Origin: Anaspis maculata | Taxonomy: Eukaryota > Arthropoda > Insecta > Coleoptera > Scraptiidae | Length of the DNA stretch: 64,000 bases | Direction: 5' to 3' | Assembly: GCA_949128115.1 (NCBI GenBank) | Contig: OX421968.1 | Span: 24,846,377-24,910,376, forward strand | Part shown: positions 1-12,033 of the stretch, piece after piece | How the letters are laid out: each line of letters starts with the position of its first letter | How positions within the stretch are numbered: the stretch's first letter is position 1 | The notes under the pieces: generated by a model | Seen by the model: only the letters and a program-made list of their open reading frames with translations | Databases searched by the model: none | Told to the model about the DNA's origin: nothing | Position numbers and translations under genes: made by a program

Positions 1-99
1 TTTTGTATTTTTTTTAATTGCGCTTTTGACGTCGTGAATGGAAGGGGGAAAATTACAGACGCGAGTTTTTTTTTGTCTAATGTTTAATTGATCTGTATA

Positions 100-249
100 A
101 AGCCTAGTTCAATAGCGGCGAATCGCGAATTGCAATGGCGAATTCGCAGAAAAGTGCTGTCCCTATTGGTCTATTTCAAAAAACTGCGAAAAAAAACTGT
201 CAGAAATTGGCCAATATGAAGATTCGCCCGCTATATGAAATTGGCTTAA
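100..249. repeat. Short TIR element (MITE-like)
   Basis: The two ends are imperfect inverted copies of a motif close to ATAGCGGGCGAATC, separated by about 100 bases with no coding potential. This is the layout of a short non-autonomous DNA transposon. The bases before it (1-99) show nothing recognisable. Confidence 0.5.
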
Positions 250-779
250 AGCAATATTCGACGCAATATATTTCATGAGTTTGTTCTTTGGATAGCTTTT
301 CAAAAGTTGAAATTTGTCACGGTTGTAGATTCAAGTCAAGTAGATTCAAGTCAATCAATAAAAATTAACACAATTTTTATATTTTTGACCTCATTTAGAA
401 ATTTTTGGTCTGATTTTTCATTCGTGAGCAAGTAAATGATCATTCCCCCCCCCCAGCTGTCAATCGCTTGAAAGCTAAATTCTACATTCAATATGCATTC
501 CAAATGTTTTTAGATCACAGCTTGCCATGAAAAATATGATCAATTGGACATTTTAAGGTTATGTTAAAAATGGTATTTAAAACGTCATGAAACTTCATCT
601 GATCCAAGCCGTGTTGCTGTTACGCCATTGTGGGCAGATTGTGGAGATTGATGAACTAATATAGATTCACCGGTGCGCCGCGAAGGTTCATGGGGACACT
701 AGTTTGAGGCTACGACTTGTGGTACCCCTCGACGAATGGAGAGGCTAAGATAGTTCTAGCCGAGGTCCTAGCTATTATA
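250..779. other. Unassigned AT-rich spacer
   Basis: No reading frame or family resemblance was seen on either strand. There is a run of about ten C near 445-455. Possibly old transposon debris. Confidence 0.5.
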
Positions 780-1462
780 CAGGGTGTCCCAGAAATGGCG
801 CATAAAAAAGGTACTACAGTATATGGAATATTTCATGAAGCCAACAAAAAATAATACAAAAATTATTCGACTTTTATTTTTCAAGTTATGAAAAGTCAAA
901 GGGTGGTCCTTTGAACCCTTTCCAGTTTCGTTATGTCAAACGATATCGACGAACGGTTGGTGTCAGAATTATGAGAATAAAATATTAACCTCTGGATGTG
1001 TATAAAACTTTTGACTTCTATACAGGATGAGTCATTAACTAAAAATACAAATAAATCAAAGTTTTATTAAAAAAAAAATGCTTCTGAAAAAAATATATGT
1101 GAATGAAAAATACCTTGGGACAAAACTGGGTGATCTTCTGCTTTAGAACGGTTGACAGACCAACCGCCTGATTTGGAGACATTTTTGCAGAAAAATAATT
1201 TTCGAGGTTTCAGACACACCCTGTATAGAAACTGAAATTCGATACACATCCAGTGGTTGATATTTCATTCTTATTATTCTGGCAAAACAGTCCACTAAAA
1301 TCTTTTGAAATAACGAAACTAAAAGGGTTCGAAGGACCAACCTTGACCCTTTATAACTTTGAAAATAAATGTCGAAGATTTTTTTAATTATTTTTTGTGG
1401 TGTTAATAAGATATTCCATATACCATAGTAGCCTTTTTATGCGCAATTTCTGGGACACCCTG
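780..1462. mobile_element. CAGGGTG-type foldback element, TA flanked
   Basis: The ends read CAGGGTGTCCCAGAAATGGC and its inverse with few mismatches, and both sides are flanked by TA, the target duplication of Tc1/mariner-type transposons. A second inverted pair (near 995-1035 and 1205-1255, around GGATGTGTAT) is nested inside. There is no transposase frame, so this is a non-autonomous element. Confidence 0.75.
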
Positions 1463-1483
1463 TATAATTAGCTAGGATGTAAT

Positions 1484-1510
1484 ATATAATGTATATATAT
1501 ATATATACCT
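1484..1510. repeat. (AT)n microsatellite
   Basis: A run of alternating TA lies just right of the 780-1462 element. Confidence 0.7.
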
Positions 1511-1640
1511 ATATAGCTCCTATATAAAACTAACAGTGACACCGTGCATTATTTCCAGTAATATTGATATTTAACGCGCATCACCTCAACATTACAATAG
1601 AGCTAAACTATTTTGAACTTTTCAATTTCTACTTTCATAC

Positions 1641-1919
1641 CGTAAGTATTCTCGGCTGTTGTATTTTCTGTCCTTCCGGGATCTGTTTGCATTTGCGAGT
1701 CTTGCAGACATCAATTTAAGCACATCATCAGTGTCCACGTAGTGTTTGATTCCGTCTTCGTGCATATCGGCTTGCAGATCTTCTACCAGAGCAACCTCTT
1801 CCTTCGTCATCAGTCGCAAGTCGTTTTCGTAGCAAGTTCTTTTTGCGTTCTCCAAACGTCGCATTTTCGTCATTATGTGAACACGAGTAGGCTCAACTTT
1901 CGTGCATTGTCTGAAATGC
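1641..1919 (-). CDS. Zinc-finger/tyrosine-recombinase family gene, copy 4, exon 2
   Basis: This minus-strand exon begins after a strong acceptor (pyrimidine tract ending TTTTCTAG at 1920) and ends at a donor GTATGA (1640-1635). It encodes about 92 residues, starting with the RH...C half of a C2HC zinc finger and followed by a charged helical region ending in an LMSARLANA motif. That motif aligns with LMAKRLAIK in the 24.4-kb copy. Its first base completes the codon left open by the exon at 3326-3707, so the phase matches. The reading frame is intact. The recombinase core, if present, would lie left of the window. The host gene could be functional or a domesticated or transposon gene. Confidence 0.65.
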
Positions 1920-3325
1920 CTAGAAAAGAACACAATAATTAATTACTGACTCCATGTATTCAATGTACACTCGTGCACTACTAGAAAATCGATATTCCGA
2001 TTCGGTACCGGTTAATGATGACGTACTTAATGGATGGCTAATATTAAAACAAAGATATTATAGATGCGGGTACCTATGTGAGTGAGTACTTCGTTTTGTA
2101 AGTATATGTACAGGGTGATCACGCGAGATGGGACCCCCCCCCAACTGAACGCTTCCCCTTTCAGATTTTTTTTTTAAATAAAAAACTAATCCTTGATAAT
2201 TTTTCCTGTAGTTTTTGAATAAATTTTTTTAAACTTTTTATATACCTATACATTATTTCCACTCAATGAGCACATATAGACTCCATTTCAACGTAAGGGA
2301 TGCGCTATCTGCTATCATAATCCAGAAATTGATTCCTTATTGTTTAGGGTGTTGGTAAAAAAAGTGAATTTTTTGCGACACCCAGTATTTAGTTATTCGT
2401 TATTGTAGTGTAGACAGTTTGCTTTGCTGATTACAAAAATGTATGATACCTGGGTTTTTTCTCAAATATGTAACTTTACAAAAAAAACATAAAATCTCAA
2501 TTTCGTGGATATTATTTAAATTAGATGGCTGTGATACAGCACTAAATTTCAGAACTGAGATTTGATTCCATTCAAATCCAATGTTTCGTTAATCTGTAGC
2601 CTAAAAATACGAGAAGCATCTCCGATAAAAAAAAATGAATGGCTTTTCCTAACTTTTCTTTTTTTTTTATCAAACAAAACTGCGATTTCATTAATTTTTT
2701 TGACAAGTTATTTAAGAAAAAAACCCACATGTGTCATACATGTTAGTAATCAGAAAAGCAAACTGTTTAGACTACAATAACTAAATACAGGGTGTCGCAA
2801 AAACTTCACTTTTTTTTCAACACCCTGTATATTATGAGATATAAAAAGTTTTGATAAATATATTCGAAAAGTACAGGAAAAATTATCTGGGATTAGTTTT
2901 TTTATTTTGATTATTACCTACAAAACCCCTGAAAAAAACCCAATGTCCCAGACTAGTGGGTTTCTTTCACCTATCTAAACCACAGTCAATGGCAACCGAG
3001 ATAAACAACAAATTCTGACAAGTGTCACTTTAGAGTTTAAATTCCTTTTTATGCAATAATGAGCTAAATATCACTCGTGCTTGAAATGCCAACACGTAAT
3101 TTTGACCAAGCTTGTTTGCCCCTTGAAAAATGCCCTCCTCCTTCAGAGTTGAGCATTTTTCAGTGCAAACCAGCCCTCGCGATCTGCCTGGCCAAAATTA
3201 TCGTGACATTTCAACTACTTGTGATATGACGTTTGAAATATATCTCAAAGGGGAAGCGTTCAGTTGGGGGGGTCCCATCTCGCGTGATCACCCTGTATCA
3301 CAGAAGTATAGGTAAAATTACCTAC
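1920..3325 (-). other. Intron of copy 4, carrying a transposon
   Basis: The intron is defined by donor GTAGGT (3325-3320) and acceptor ...TTTTCTAG (1920). Most of its length is the TA-flanked foldback element at 2111-3295, so the intron was probably very short (about 220 bases) before that insertion. The insertion does not disturb either splice site. Confidence 0.6.
2111..3295. mobile_element. CAGGGTG-type foldback element, TA flanked, with nested palindrome
   Basis: Inverted termini of nearly 50 bases start CAGGGTGATCACGCGAGATG, pass a poly-C run and continue to GCTTCCCCTTT. TA flanks both ends (2109-2110, 3296-3297). A second palindrome lies inside at about 2345-2836, with ends around AGGGTGTTG and CAACACCCTG. 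No transposase frame is present. It lies wholly in an intron. Confidence 0.75.
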
Positions 3326-3707
3326 CTAGCAAAATTATTTTTCGCCAATGAGCCGCCGCAGTTATTACACTCGACATAACTGTTTATTTTGTTTACAGTT
3401 GGGTTCCTCACAACAACTCTGTCATCTTTTGCTACCGAGGCATTATGGGCGCTATCTCCATCTAGACGAATTTTTTTCATAAACGAGTTTCTTGCTTCAG
3501 ATCCTTTTGGTAAAGCTCTCAATTCAAGAACTCTTTGTTCATTTTCGTGAACAGCGAGAAGATGTCGTGGTAAACTCGTCACCATTTTGCCACAGTACAG
3601 GCAAGCGTGTCTCTTGCATTTTCCGCCACGGAGATCGACTACTCTGGGCTGCGTTATTCCGGGCTGCGCATCAGTCGACGGAACACTTCCCGGCAACAGG
3701 GGTGAAT
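3326..3707 (-). CDS. Zinc-finger/tyrosine-recombinase family gene, copy 4, exon 1 (N-terminal)
   Basis: This exon lies between an acceptor (TTTTACAG, just above 3707) and a donor GTAGGT (3325-3320), and encodes 127 residues in one open frame. A C2H2 finger (CLYCGKMVTSLPRHLLAVH) lies after a basic KCKRHA segment. The exon ends inside a second finger, CNNCGGSLAKNNFAR, whose RH...C half is supplied by exon 2. The same finger pair occurs at 24.5-24.95 kb. Fingers of this form precede a tyrosine-recombinase-like core in a widespread family of animal genes. DNA binding is inferred. Upstream exons, if any, were not identified. Confidence 0.65.
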
Positions 3708-3973
3708 CTGTAAAATATGAATCTCAAATGACGAAACAACCTCTTCAATATAATATGAATGGTACTTTGGGCATATCCCTATTGTGCATATGAATTCAAA
3801 AATATTAGCACTTTTCAAAAATGTTAACGGGAAAAAAAAGATGGGGTAAAAAAGGAAGGGACCCCCCATTTAACTACGTCCATGAAAATTTTTCATGAAA
3901 CATATCAATTACCATTGTTTGATAGAGATTTATTTTAGTAAACTTTGGTTCAAATTTGAACAAAATCGGTTAA

Positions 3974-4392
3974 GGCGGGGTAGGCATCCTCAAAAGAGAG
4001 GTTAGAATCATTTGAATTTTTCAAGGCGTTAATCAGATTCATGAGGCAATTTCAAGGTCAGAAATCAGGCGCATGAGTTTTCCCATTTTATGGGGAATGT
4101 GGTATTTCTTTTCATATCTTGATTTCGTGTTAAGTTTCGTAGAAATATCCCAAAGAAGCGAAAACTGAGTGGCGTCAACTTTGAAAACTGGCGGGATTCA
4201 ATTTTCGCTTTTTTGGGAGATTTCTACAAAACCTAACACGAAATGAAGATATGAAAAGAAATACCACATTCCCCATTAAATGGGAAAACTTATGCGCCTG
4301 ATTTCTGGCCTTAAAATTGCCTCATGAATCTGATTGACGCCTTGAAAAATTCAAATGATTCTAACCTCTCTTTTGGGGGTGCCTACTCCGCC
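3974..4392. mobile_element. Foldback element flanked by TTAA
   Basis: Two arms of about 185 bases are inverted copies (GGCGGGGTAGGC... and its complement) around a short centre with AAGCGAAAA and TTTTCGCTT. TTAA occurs at both outer ends (3970-3973, 4393-4396), as in piggyBac-type target sites, although the TIR itself is not diagnostic. Non-coding. Confidence 0.6.
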
Positions 4393-4396
4393 TTAA

Positions 4397-5137
4397 ACGG
4401 TTCAAAACTCACAGTTAAAAACGGTTCAAAAACACCAACTTTGAAGAGCTATATCTCAGTAACGAAGCTGTAATTTTAAAAACGGCATAGATGGCACTTC
4501 ATCACTTCATAAGGGGAACTTTCAGTATAAAGGAGACCACTTTATTTTGGGACACCTATATATCATGGATGAAGCTATCAATCTCTTCAAGAATGTAAAG
4601 GTCTTTGAAGTCAAAAGAAGGAGCTATTCGCTATTCAACAAGTTTTTTTTTCAATCAGTTAATTTTTCCCTGATATTCATTCTCATTTGAAGTGAACAGA
4701 AATTTTCGAGTGGCTCACTTCAATTGTTGAGCAGTCTATTATTCTAAATTATTTTTACGCCACCCTGTATGATTTTCAACCATTCAAATTTGTAACTCGA
4801 AAATAAAGCCTAACATCAAGATTTTACAAGAGTACCTGGGTTTTTTCCTAATTGAACAAAATTTTGTGAAATTCATTAAACTTGTACCTAAACTGCAATA
4901 AATTGCAGATACAAAAATGGATTGCTCAAACAGAAAAACTGATTTGTCACCATGATTCAACCTCAACTCAACTGCAGACACTGCAGATTGTCTCTACTGC
5001 AGAAAGAGACACGAACCTCAACTGGCCATCTATCGTGCGAAGTGGAACTGAGGCGGTCGAGTTTGGCACTACTGAGGTTGAGTCAGCCTAAGATTAGGTC
5101 GACGTATGCAGAGTTCGCCTAAAGAAGGAGATTTGAC
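4397..5137. other. Unassigned spacer
   Basis: No coding signal. A lone CCACCCTGTA near 4751 may be one end of a decayed CAGGGTG element. An (ATT)n microsatellite follows at 5138-5163. Confidence 0.5.
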
Positions 5138-5163
5138 TATTATTATTATTATTATTATTATTA
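5138..5163. repeat. (ATT)n microsatellite
   Basis: About eight perfect ATT units sit at the left edge of the next palindrome. Confidence 0.85.
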
Positions 5164-5164
5164 T

Positions 5165-5605
5165 CAGCCCGTTTGGGAGAAGATTTGGTGAAAGTAACGT
5201 TTCTTCCGGGGAAATCATTCATTCTGAATACGTTATGGTTTTTCTTGCTTGTCCTAGCCAAGAATTCTAGGTGAAGGAATCCAATTACAACTGCATGTTC
5301 AAGAAGAAAAATTAGCCCCATGATCACCTAAAAATGGCCGTAACTAACACTGCAAAAATCAAAACAACGAGTAATAGACAAACAAGTTTGGGTAGTTCAT
5401 TGTTTTGATTTTCGTTGTGATGGTTACAACCAATTCCAGGTGAACAAGGTGCTGTTTCTCCTTATTAAACATGCAGTTGTGATTGGATTCCTTCACCTAC
5501 AATTCTTGTCTAGGACAAGCAAGAAAAACCATAGCGTATTCAGAATGAATGATTTCTCCGAAAGAGACATGACTTTTATCAAATCCTTCTCCCAAACGGG
5601 CTGTC
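5165..5605. mobile_element. Foldback element with about 170-bp arms
   Basis: The left arm (starts CAGCCCGTTTGGGAGAAG) and right arm (ends CTTCTCCCAAACGGGCTG) are inverted copies with scattered differences, around a spacer of about 90 bases. Short open frames in both arms mirror each other and are by-products of the repeat. Confidence 0.7.
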
Positions 5606-5954
5606 GACGGCGTTTTAGATTTGGACCACTTTTATGGAACTCTTGATTCTGACTGTTTGTCTCGAGTCACTTCTGATCCTAAGGTCTTTTTACCTAAAGT
5701 TTCATCTTCAATATGAGCTGCAAACTCCCAAAATCGGTCAACGAGGAAAGAAGTTATCGCTGCAAAACCAAAACGATGATTTTTTGTGTTCAGCCTTATT
5801 TCAGCATCCTTGTGGCTGAAATTCAGAGAAAAAAATTGAGCTTGTGAGCTTCTTGACGGTTTAAAAATTTTGCACTGTCTTCTCACTGAACACCCTGTAC
5901 AAACCTCATGTGGAGCATCTGGGGCCCTATTAGTCCGGCTGGTAAGAGAAAGCA

Positions 5955-8900
5955 CCTTGCATTTTAGAGACAAGCGACGAAATTTGGCACACTTGTTCAC
6001 TAGACCGTACTCTGCCACCATCTGCAGAAATCGTGCAGACACTTTATACAGGGTTCAGTAGTAAAAATTTGTTGAAAAATCGTAAATCGTGAATCATAAC
6101 CGATGGACATATGTGAATCAGGATATTTATGACTGATTCCATGCCCATGAAGATGCTGCAAACAGTTTTGGAATATCTTGAAGCGTTTCCGAAATACGTT
6201 GGAAGAAGTGAAATTTCTTCAACTTTTTCTTTTCTCAATAAATCAGTTGTTTTTGGATATATTGAGCTGCCACTTTATATTCCGGCAAACAAATATATTT
6301 TCAATGAAACGCGGTGTGGAGCCGTCGACAAAGCCTGCTAGATTCGAAACTAAGATCTTCAACTTTTTTTCTCCATCGTGAGCGCCATCTTCAAATTGCT
6401 CTTCGTGACATTGTTGAAAAAACAACAGGTAACGACTTTATTGGACACACACGATGTTTTATCAAGAAAAACCAGGTACTGAATTGTGGCAATGACCTCT
6501 TCGCCCAAGAAACGTTATCATGTTCGTTTTTCCTGTTTTTCCTCAACTTACGTGACAATCATGACCAAATGAAACTTTGGATCAATTATTGAATGTTTGC
6601 GATATTTCAATCAACATTGTTTTGCAACGTCAGTCGCCAAACTTCATCATCATCAGTCAAGTGGTGTTCTTTTGGCAAACAGTTGCACAAAAAGTCTGCT
6701 TAAATATTTGTGAAAAGGGCAAAAAATGCAGGGTCTCCTTTTGCCCTCAAACCCAATAGAAGAAAATATATACCCAAAAGTGCTACCAACTGATACTGAA
6801 ATGATTCGGAGGAATGTGCTCTGTAGTTTAAAGCCAAGCTCAAACTGATTGTTACATTTTAGTTCGCAGGAGGGACGTGAAAAGTGTTGCTACAGCTTTG
6901 GTCCAGTAATTTTAGCTGTTAAAATCGCAAATAGCGAACAAAAATATAAGCCAGCCGGATTTTTGTATATAAGCTCAGTTAAGCATGTAGTTTAACATAC
7001 TGAAAGTCCTCAAGAATCCGGTGTGAGCTTCGGCCGTTGTGGCCTCAAGAAGAACTCGAGGATCAGTTTTTCGCGTATATCTCGTGAACAATAGCACTTG
7101 GAAAAAGAGTTCCAAAAAGAAATTGTTGGAAATTTTATTGTCTACAAGAAAGGCCCTTAGACATTTCATCGTCAATCCACTCCTTCTTCGTCAAAATACA
7201 AGAAAATTGAAATAGTCCAGATGCTCGATGCTGAAGGCTGTATGGACCTTGAGTTTTATAATGGCGGGGTGCCACTTGGTAGAGGTGTTGTTTGATCCAT
7301 TCTCTTTTGATTGAAACTTGAAGTCATCAATACCAACTATGCCGGCGGCATATACAGGGTGAAATAAAAATAAAAACTTGAACATTTGTACCTCAAGAAC
7401 CCAAATAGGTGAAGACATGTAAATCGCCATAAATAATCCTGATTTCATGGTCATGAAGTCGTCGTAAACTTGAATCAGATATCTTGAGCCGTTCTTGAAA
7501 TATCTTCAAAAGACTGAAGTTGTTACCGACAAAAATGATTTTTCGTCCACTTATCAGAAAAAAAGTTGACTGTTTTTTTCATAAAGAGTTGGCCTAGAGA
7601 GTGTTTTTCACTGCTATTCCATTTTAAATGTGATTTATTCATAATTTATCATATAAAAACACGAAGTTCCGATTCAATATCTGAAGAATTACTGATATAC
7701 GGAAAACACCTTTTTTTGGTAACAACTTCAGTTTTCTGAAGATATTTCAGAAACGGCTCAACATATTTGATCCAAGTTTACGACGACATCATGACCACGA
7801 AATTGGTATTATTTTTGGCGATTTACATACCTTCATCTATTTTGGTTCTTGAGGTACACATGTTCAACTTTTAATTTTTATTTCACCCTGTATATGCCGC
7901 CGGGATAGTTGGTACTGATAGCTTCGAGTTTCAATCAAAAGAGAATGGATCAAACAACACCTCTACCAAGTGGCACCCCGCCATCATGAAATTCAAGGTC
8001 CACACAGTTTTGAGCATGGAGCATCTGAACTATTTTGATTTTTTTGTGTTTTGACGAAGAAGGAGTGTACTGACGATGGAATATGTAAGAACCTTTCTTG
8101 TAGGCAATAAAATTTCCAACAATTTCTTCTTGGAACTTTTTCCGCAAGTGCCATTGTTCACGAGATAAACGCAAAAAACTGATCCTCAAGTTCTTCGCGA
8201 GGCCACAACGGCCGAAGCTCACACCGGATTCTTGAGGACTTTTAGTATGTTAAACTACATGCTTGACTGAGCTTATATACAAAAATCCGGCTGACTTTCA
8301 TTTTTGTTCGCTATTTTGTCTATAATTCCTGGACTACTTATATTTGAAGCGTTTCTGGCAATATCCAACAAAAAACGTTTCAAATATTAAGCTGTAGCAC
8401 TGTAACACTTTCGACGTCCCTCCTGCAGAAGTAGGATGGAAAAATCCATTTCGGTTCAACTTGAAACTACAGCAGACATCCTTCCGAACTCTTTCAGTAT
8501 CAATTAGTAGCATTTTTGGCAACAGATGTTCTTCAGTCGGGTTTGAAGGAACGACGTGACCCTGCCGTTTTGCTTTTTTCACAAAAATCGAACCAAACTT
8601 CTTGTTCAACTGTTTGCCAAAAGAACACCACTTGGCTGATGATGATGAAATTCAGTGAATGGCTACACAAAATAATGTGGATTATAATGTCGTCAACATC
8701 TAATCGATCCAAAGTTCCATTTGGTTATGGTTATCACCTAAGTTGAGGGAAATCAAGACAAAACTAACTTGATAACGTTTCTTGGCCGAAGAGGTCATTG
8801 CTGCAATACAGGACCTGGTTTTTCATAATAAAATAAACGAGTGTGGCCGATTAAGTCGTTACCTGTTGTTTTTTTTTGACAATTTCACGAAGAGCAATTT

Positions 8901-9353
8901 GAAGATGGCGCTCACGATGGAAAAAAAGTTGAAGATCTCAGTTTCGAATCTAGCAGGCTTTGTCGATGGCTTCACATCGCATTTCATTAAAAACATATTT
9001 GTTTGTCGGAATATCAAGTTGCAGCTCAATATCTCCAAAAACATCTGATTTATTGAAAAAACAAAAAGTTTAAAAAATTTCACTTCTTCCAACGTATTTC
9101 GGAAACGCCTCAAGATATTTCAAAACTGTTTACAGCATCTTCATGGGCATGGAATCAGTCATAAATATCCTGATTTACATACGTCCACCGGTTATGGTTC
9201 CCGATTTACGATTTTTCAACAAATTTTTTCTACTGAACCCTGTATCAAGTGTCTGCACAATTTCCGCAGGTGGTAGCAACATTTCTTGAATCGAAGAGTA
9301 AGGTCTAGTGAACAAGTGTACCAAATTTCGTCGCTTGTCTCGAAAATGCAAGG
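5955..9353. mobile_element. 3.4-kb palindromic element
   Basis: Arms of about 1.4 kb outside a nested 0.54-kb element are inverted copies throughout. Markers include ACAGGGTTCAGTAG near 6047 against CTACTGAACCCTGTA near 9230, and GCCGGCGGCA near 7341 against TGCCGCCGG near 7894. The arms are visibly diverged. No intact transposase was recognised; the modest open frames on both strands mirror one another. It may be a large foldback transposon or an inverted duplication of a smaller element. Confidence 0.7.
7355..7890. mobile_element. CAGGGTG-type foldback element at palindrome centre
   Basis: The ends CAGGGTGAAATAAAAAT and inverse are flanked by TA on both sides, and the arms are inverted copies around a spacer near 7640. 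It sits exactly at the symmetry axis of the surrounding 3.4-kb palindrome. Non-coding. Confidence 0.7.
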
Positions 9354-10117
9354 GGATGGGGTCCCATACATGTAGCTAAACGTCCGGACTATATTTTTGG
9401 AACCGGGGAACAGCTCATCATGTGATGTTGCCTATGTGACGGTCAATCACAGCCCTGGTTATCTAGCAACTTCACATGCAAACGGATCACACGTCTCCCG
9501 AAAATAGGGCCCATGGCGCCCTGGTGTCTTGCAAAACCACTGACTGATAGCCAAAGGACTAAGTCAACGAGCACTTCAAGCAGAATACAAATTTATTGTA
9601 GCAGTCCAAAGTTACATCAAATTGAAAACGAGGTAAATTTTCGGGGACGACCTATTGACTTGTGCGTAGTTTAGTTTAAGTTATTACGTCACATGAGCCG
9701 TTTTGATCAGCAGGGGCAGTCTCCGATTTCTCTTGCCTAGGATTTGAGCACGGTCATAGGTGCTCATCAACAAATCCAGTCTGCTTATGTGTTTTTAGCG
9801 CATTTTCCATCTTGATGAAAATCGCTATTGCAACCGCTTTGTCCGTCCGTCCGTCCGTCCGTTCCTCGAACTCCTCCCCAACTAGACGACCTAGCTTTCT
9901 AATTTTTTCGCTTTTACATAGCTGCCACTCCCAAAGGAGGGCTAGGCTATATTGGATGTCTATATTGCGCCGCCAACATAGAGAAAACCGCCCCCGATAA
10001 ACTTGAAATAACATAATATTGCACTTTCTACCAGACCTGATGCTCTGGTGTTCTTATTTTTTGAATAATACATAATTTGCCACTTATAAACGTAAGCCAA
10101 GAAACATTCCGTCTTCA
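9354..10117. other. Unassigned spacer with (CCGT)n
   Basis: No supported gene. A (CCGT)n microsatellite lies at about 9839-9861. Sequence at 9890-10000 loosely resembles the 263-bp minisatellite that follows (CGCCGCC, TAGCTG and GGCTA blocks). Confidence 0.5.
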
Positions 10118-11836
10118 ACATGCGCCGCCGACATGAAAAAACTGCTAAAAATCGCCCCCAATCACTTTAAAATGAAAAACATAAACCCGAAGACATAGCG
10201 ATCTGATTCTTTCGGTATATGAATAGCTGACTAAAAATGGGAAAGGATAGGCTACTTTTGGTTAGTCGCCGCCCCCAGATTCCTCCCCCAAACGATAAAA
10301 AGTGCAACTTTCACAAATGTTACTGATTGAGATGTTCCCTTAAACATTTAGGAACTGCCAACTCAAATTGTGCAACATTTGCTCAGCCGAACGCTGCCGC
10401 TCCCACACGCCGCCCCCAAAGTGAGAGATAAATGAAAAACATGAACCCAAAGACATAGCGATCCAAGTTTTTCGCTATATGGATAGCTGACAAAAAATGG
10501 AAGAGGATAGGCTACTTTTGATATGGCACCGCCTCCAGCTTCCGCCCCCAAAAGAAAAAAGTGCAACTTTCAACAATTTTCACTGATTCAGCTGATGATG
10601 TTACCTCGAACATTTAGAAACTCTTGACTCAAACTGTGCGAGAATTTCTTTGCCAAACTCTGCCGCTGCTCCCACACGCCGCCCCCAAAGTGAGAGATGA
10701 ATGTAAAACATGAACCTGAAGACATAGCGATCTAATTCTTTCACTATATTGATAGCTGACTGAAATTGGAAAAATATAGGCCACTTTTAATTAGCCGCCG
10801 CCCCCAGCTGCCGCCTCTAAACAAAAAATAATGCAACTTTCACAATTTTCACTGATTGTCATATTTCCCTCATATTTAGAAACTCCCAACTCAAACTGTG
10901 CAACAGTTCCTTTGCCGAATGTTTGCCCCCACACGCTGCCCTCAAAGTGAGAGATGAATGAAAAACATAAACCCGAAGACATAACGATCTAATTCTTTCG
11001 CTATATGGATAGCTAACTAAAAATGGGAAAGAATAGGCTACCTTTGACATGGCGCCGCCTCCAACTTCCACCCCTAAGAGAAAAATGTGCAACTTTCAAT
11101 AATTTCCACTGAATTACATTTAAATGTTACCTCAAACATTCAGAAACTCCCAACTCAAACTGTGGAGGAATTTCTTTGCCAAACTCTGCCGCTCTCACAC
11201 GCCGCCCCCAAAGTGAGAGATAAATGTAAAACATAACCCTGAAGACATAGCGATCTAATTGTTCCGCTATATAGATAGCTGACTAAAAATGGGAAGAGAT
11301 AGGCCACTTTTGATTAGTCGCCGCCTCCAGCTCCCGCCCCCAAACAAAAAAATGCAACTTTCACAATTTTCACTGATTGTCATATTTCCTAAAACATTTA
11401 GAAACTCTTAATTCAAACTGTGCAACAGTTACTTTGCCGAATGCTGCCATCAAAGTAAGAGATGAATGGAAAGCAAACCCGAAGACATACCGTGGGTTCC
11501 ACAAAACAGATAATACGAGATTAGTTGATTTGCAATTTTTGTCTGTCAATTTGTAGCTGAGTGATTAATGGGAATGCTGGTTTATCCCTCAATAATGGAA
11601 AGATGATGGGTCTAGTACAGATTTCAGGCATTTTTAGCAAGTAATCACCCAGCATTCAGCAGAAAAAAGTTCAGTTAATCTGCAATCAGCCTTGATCGCT
11701 GATCATCTTTTTTGTGAAACTGACGGATAGCGATCTAATTCTTTCGCTATATGGATAGCCGACTAAAATGGAAAAGAATAGACTACTGTTGATTAGTCGC
11801 CGCTCCCAGCTCCCGCCCTCAAACAAACAAAAAATT
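10118..11836. repeat. About 263-bp tandem repeat, 5-6 units, interrupted
   Basis: Units carry GACATAGCGATC, GGATAGCTGACTAAAAATGG and ACGCCGCCCCCAAAGTGAGA blocks. The first block recurs near 10193, 10451, 10721, 10979 and 11245, a spacing of 258-270. The sixth unit is split by a 237-bp MITE (11490-11726). Units are diverged, so the array is old. A lone related unit lies near 52860-52990. Confidence 0.8.
11490..11726. mobile_element. 237-bp MITE with ATA target duplication
   Basis: Terminal inverted repeats run CCGTGGGTTCCACAAAA.. against the complement of ..TTTTTTGTGAAACTGACGG. It interrupts the tandem-repeat word GACATAGCGATC so that ATA is present on both sides, giving a 3-bp target duplication. 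A second copy lies inverted at 12829-13064. A 3-bp duplication would suit a PIF/Harbinger-like element, but the superfamily is not certain. Confidence 0.8.
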
Positions 11837-12033
11837 GTAAGTGAAAGAATTTTCATTCAAATCTATTTCATTGGCAAGTACCCCATTCTGATAACACAAT
11901 ATCACAATGAGTTTCGAATGAAGAAAGTGGGCAAGGAATGGTGTTTCTCCTTCAACCAAATTTCTTTACGTTCACAATATGCTTCTTTAAGAAAATGCGC
12001 TTCTGAGACTCACGCACGTGAAGGCATACTCAC

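Noticed and set aside
5632..6042. 136-codon minus-strand open frame.
   Set aside because: It straddles the edge of the 3.4-kb palindrome, and has no motif or splice context.
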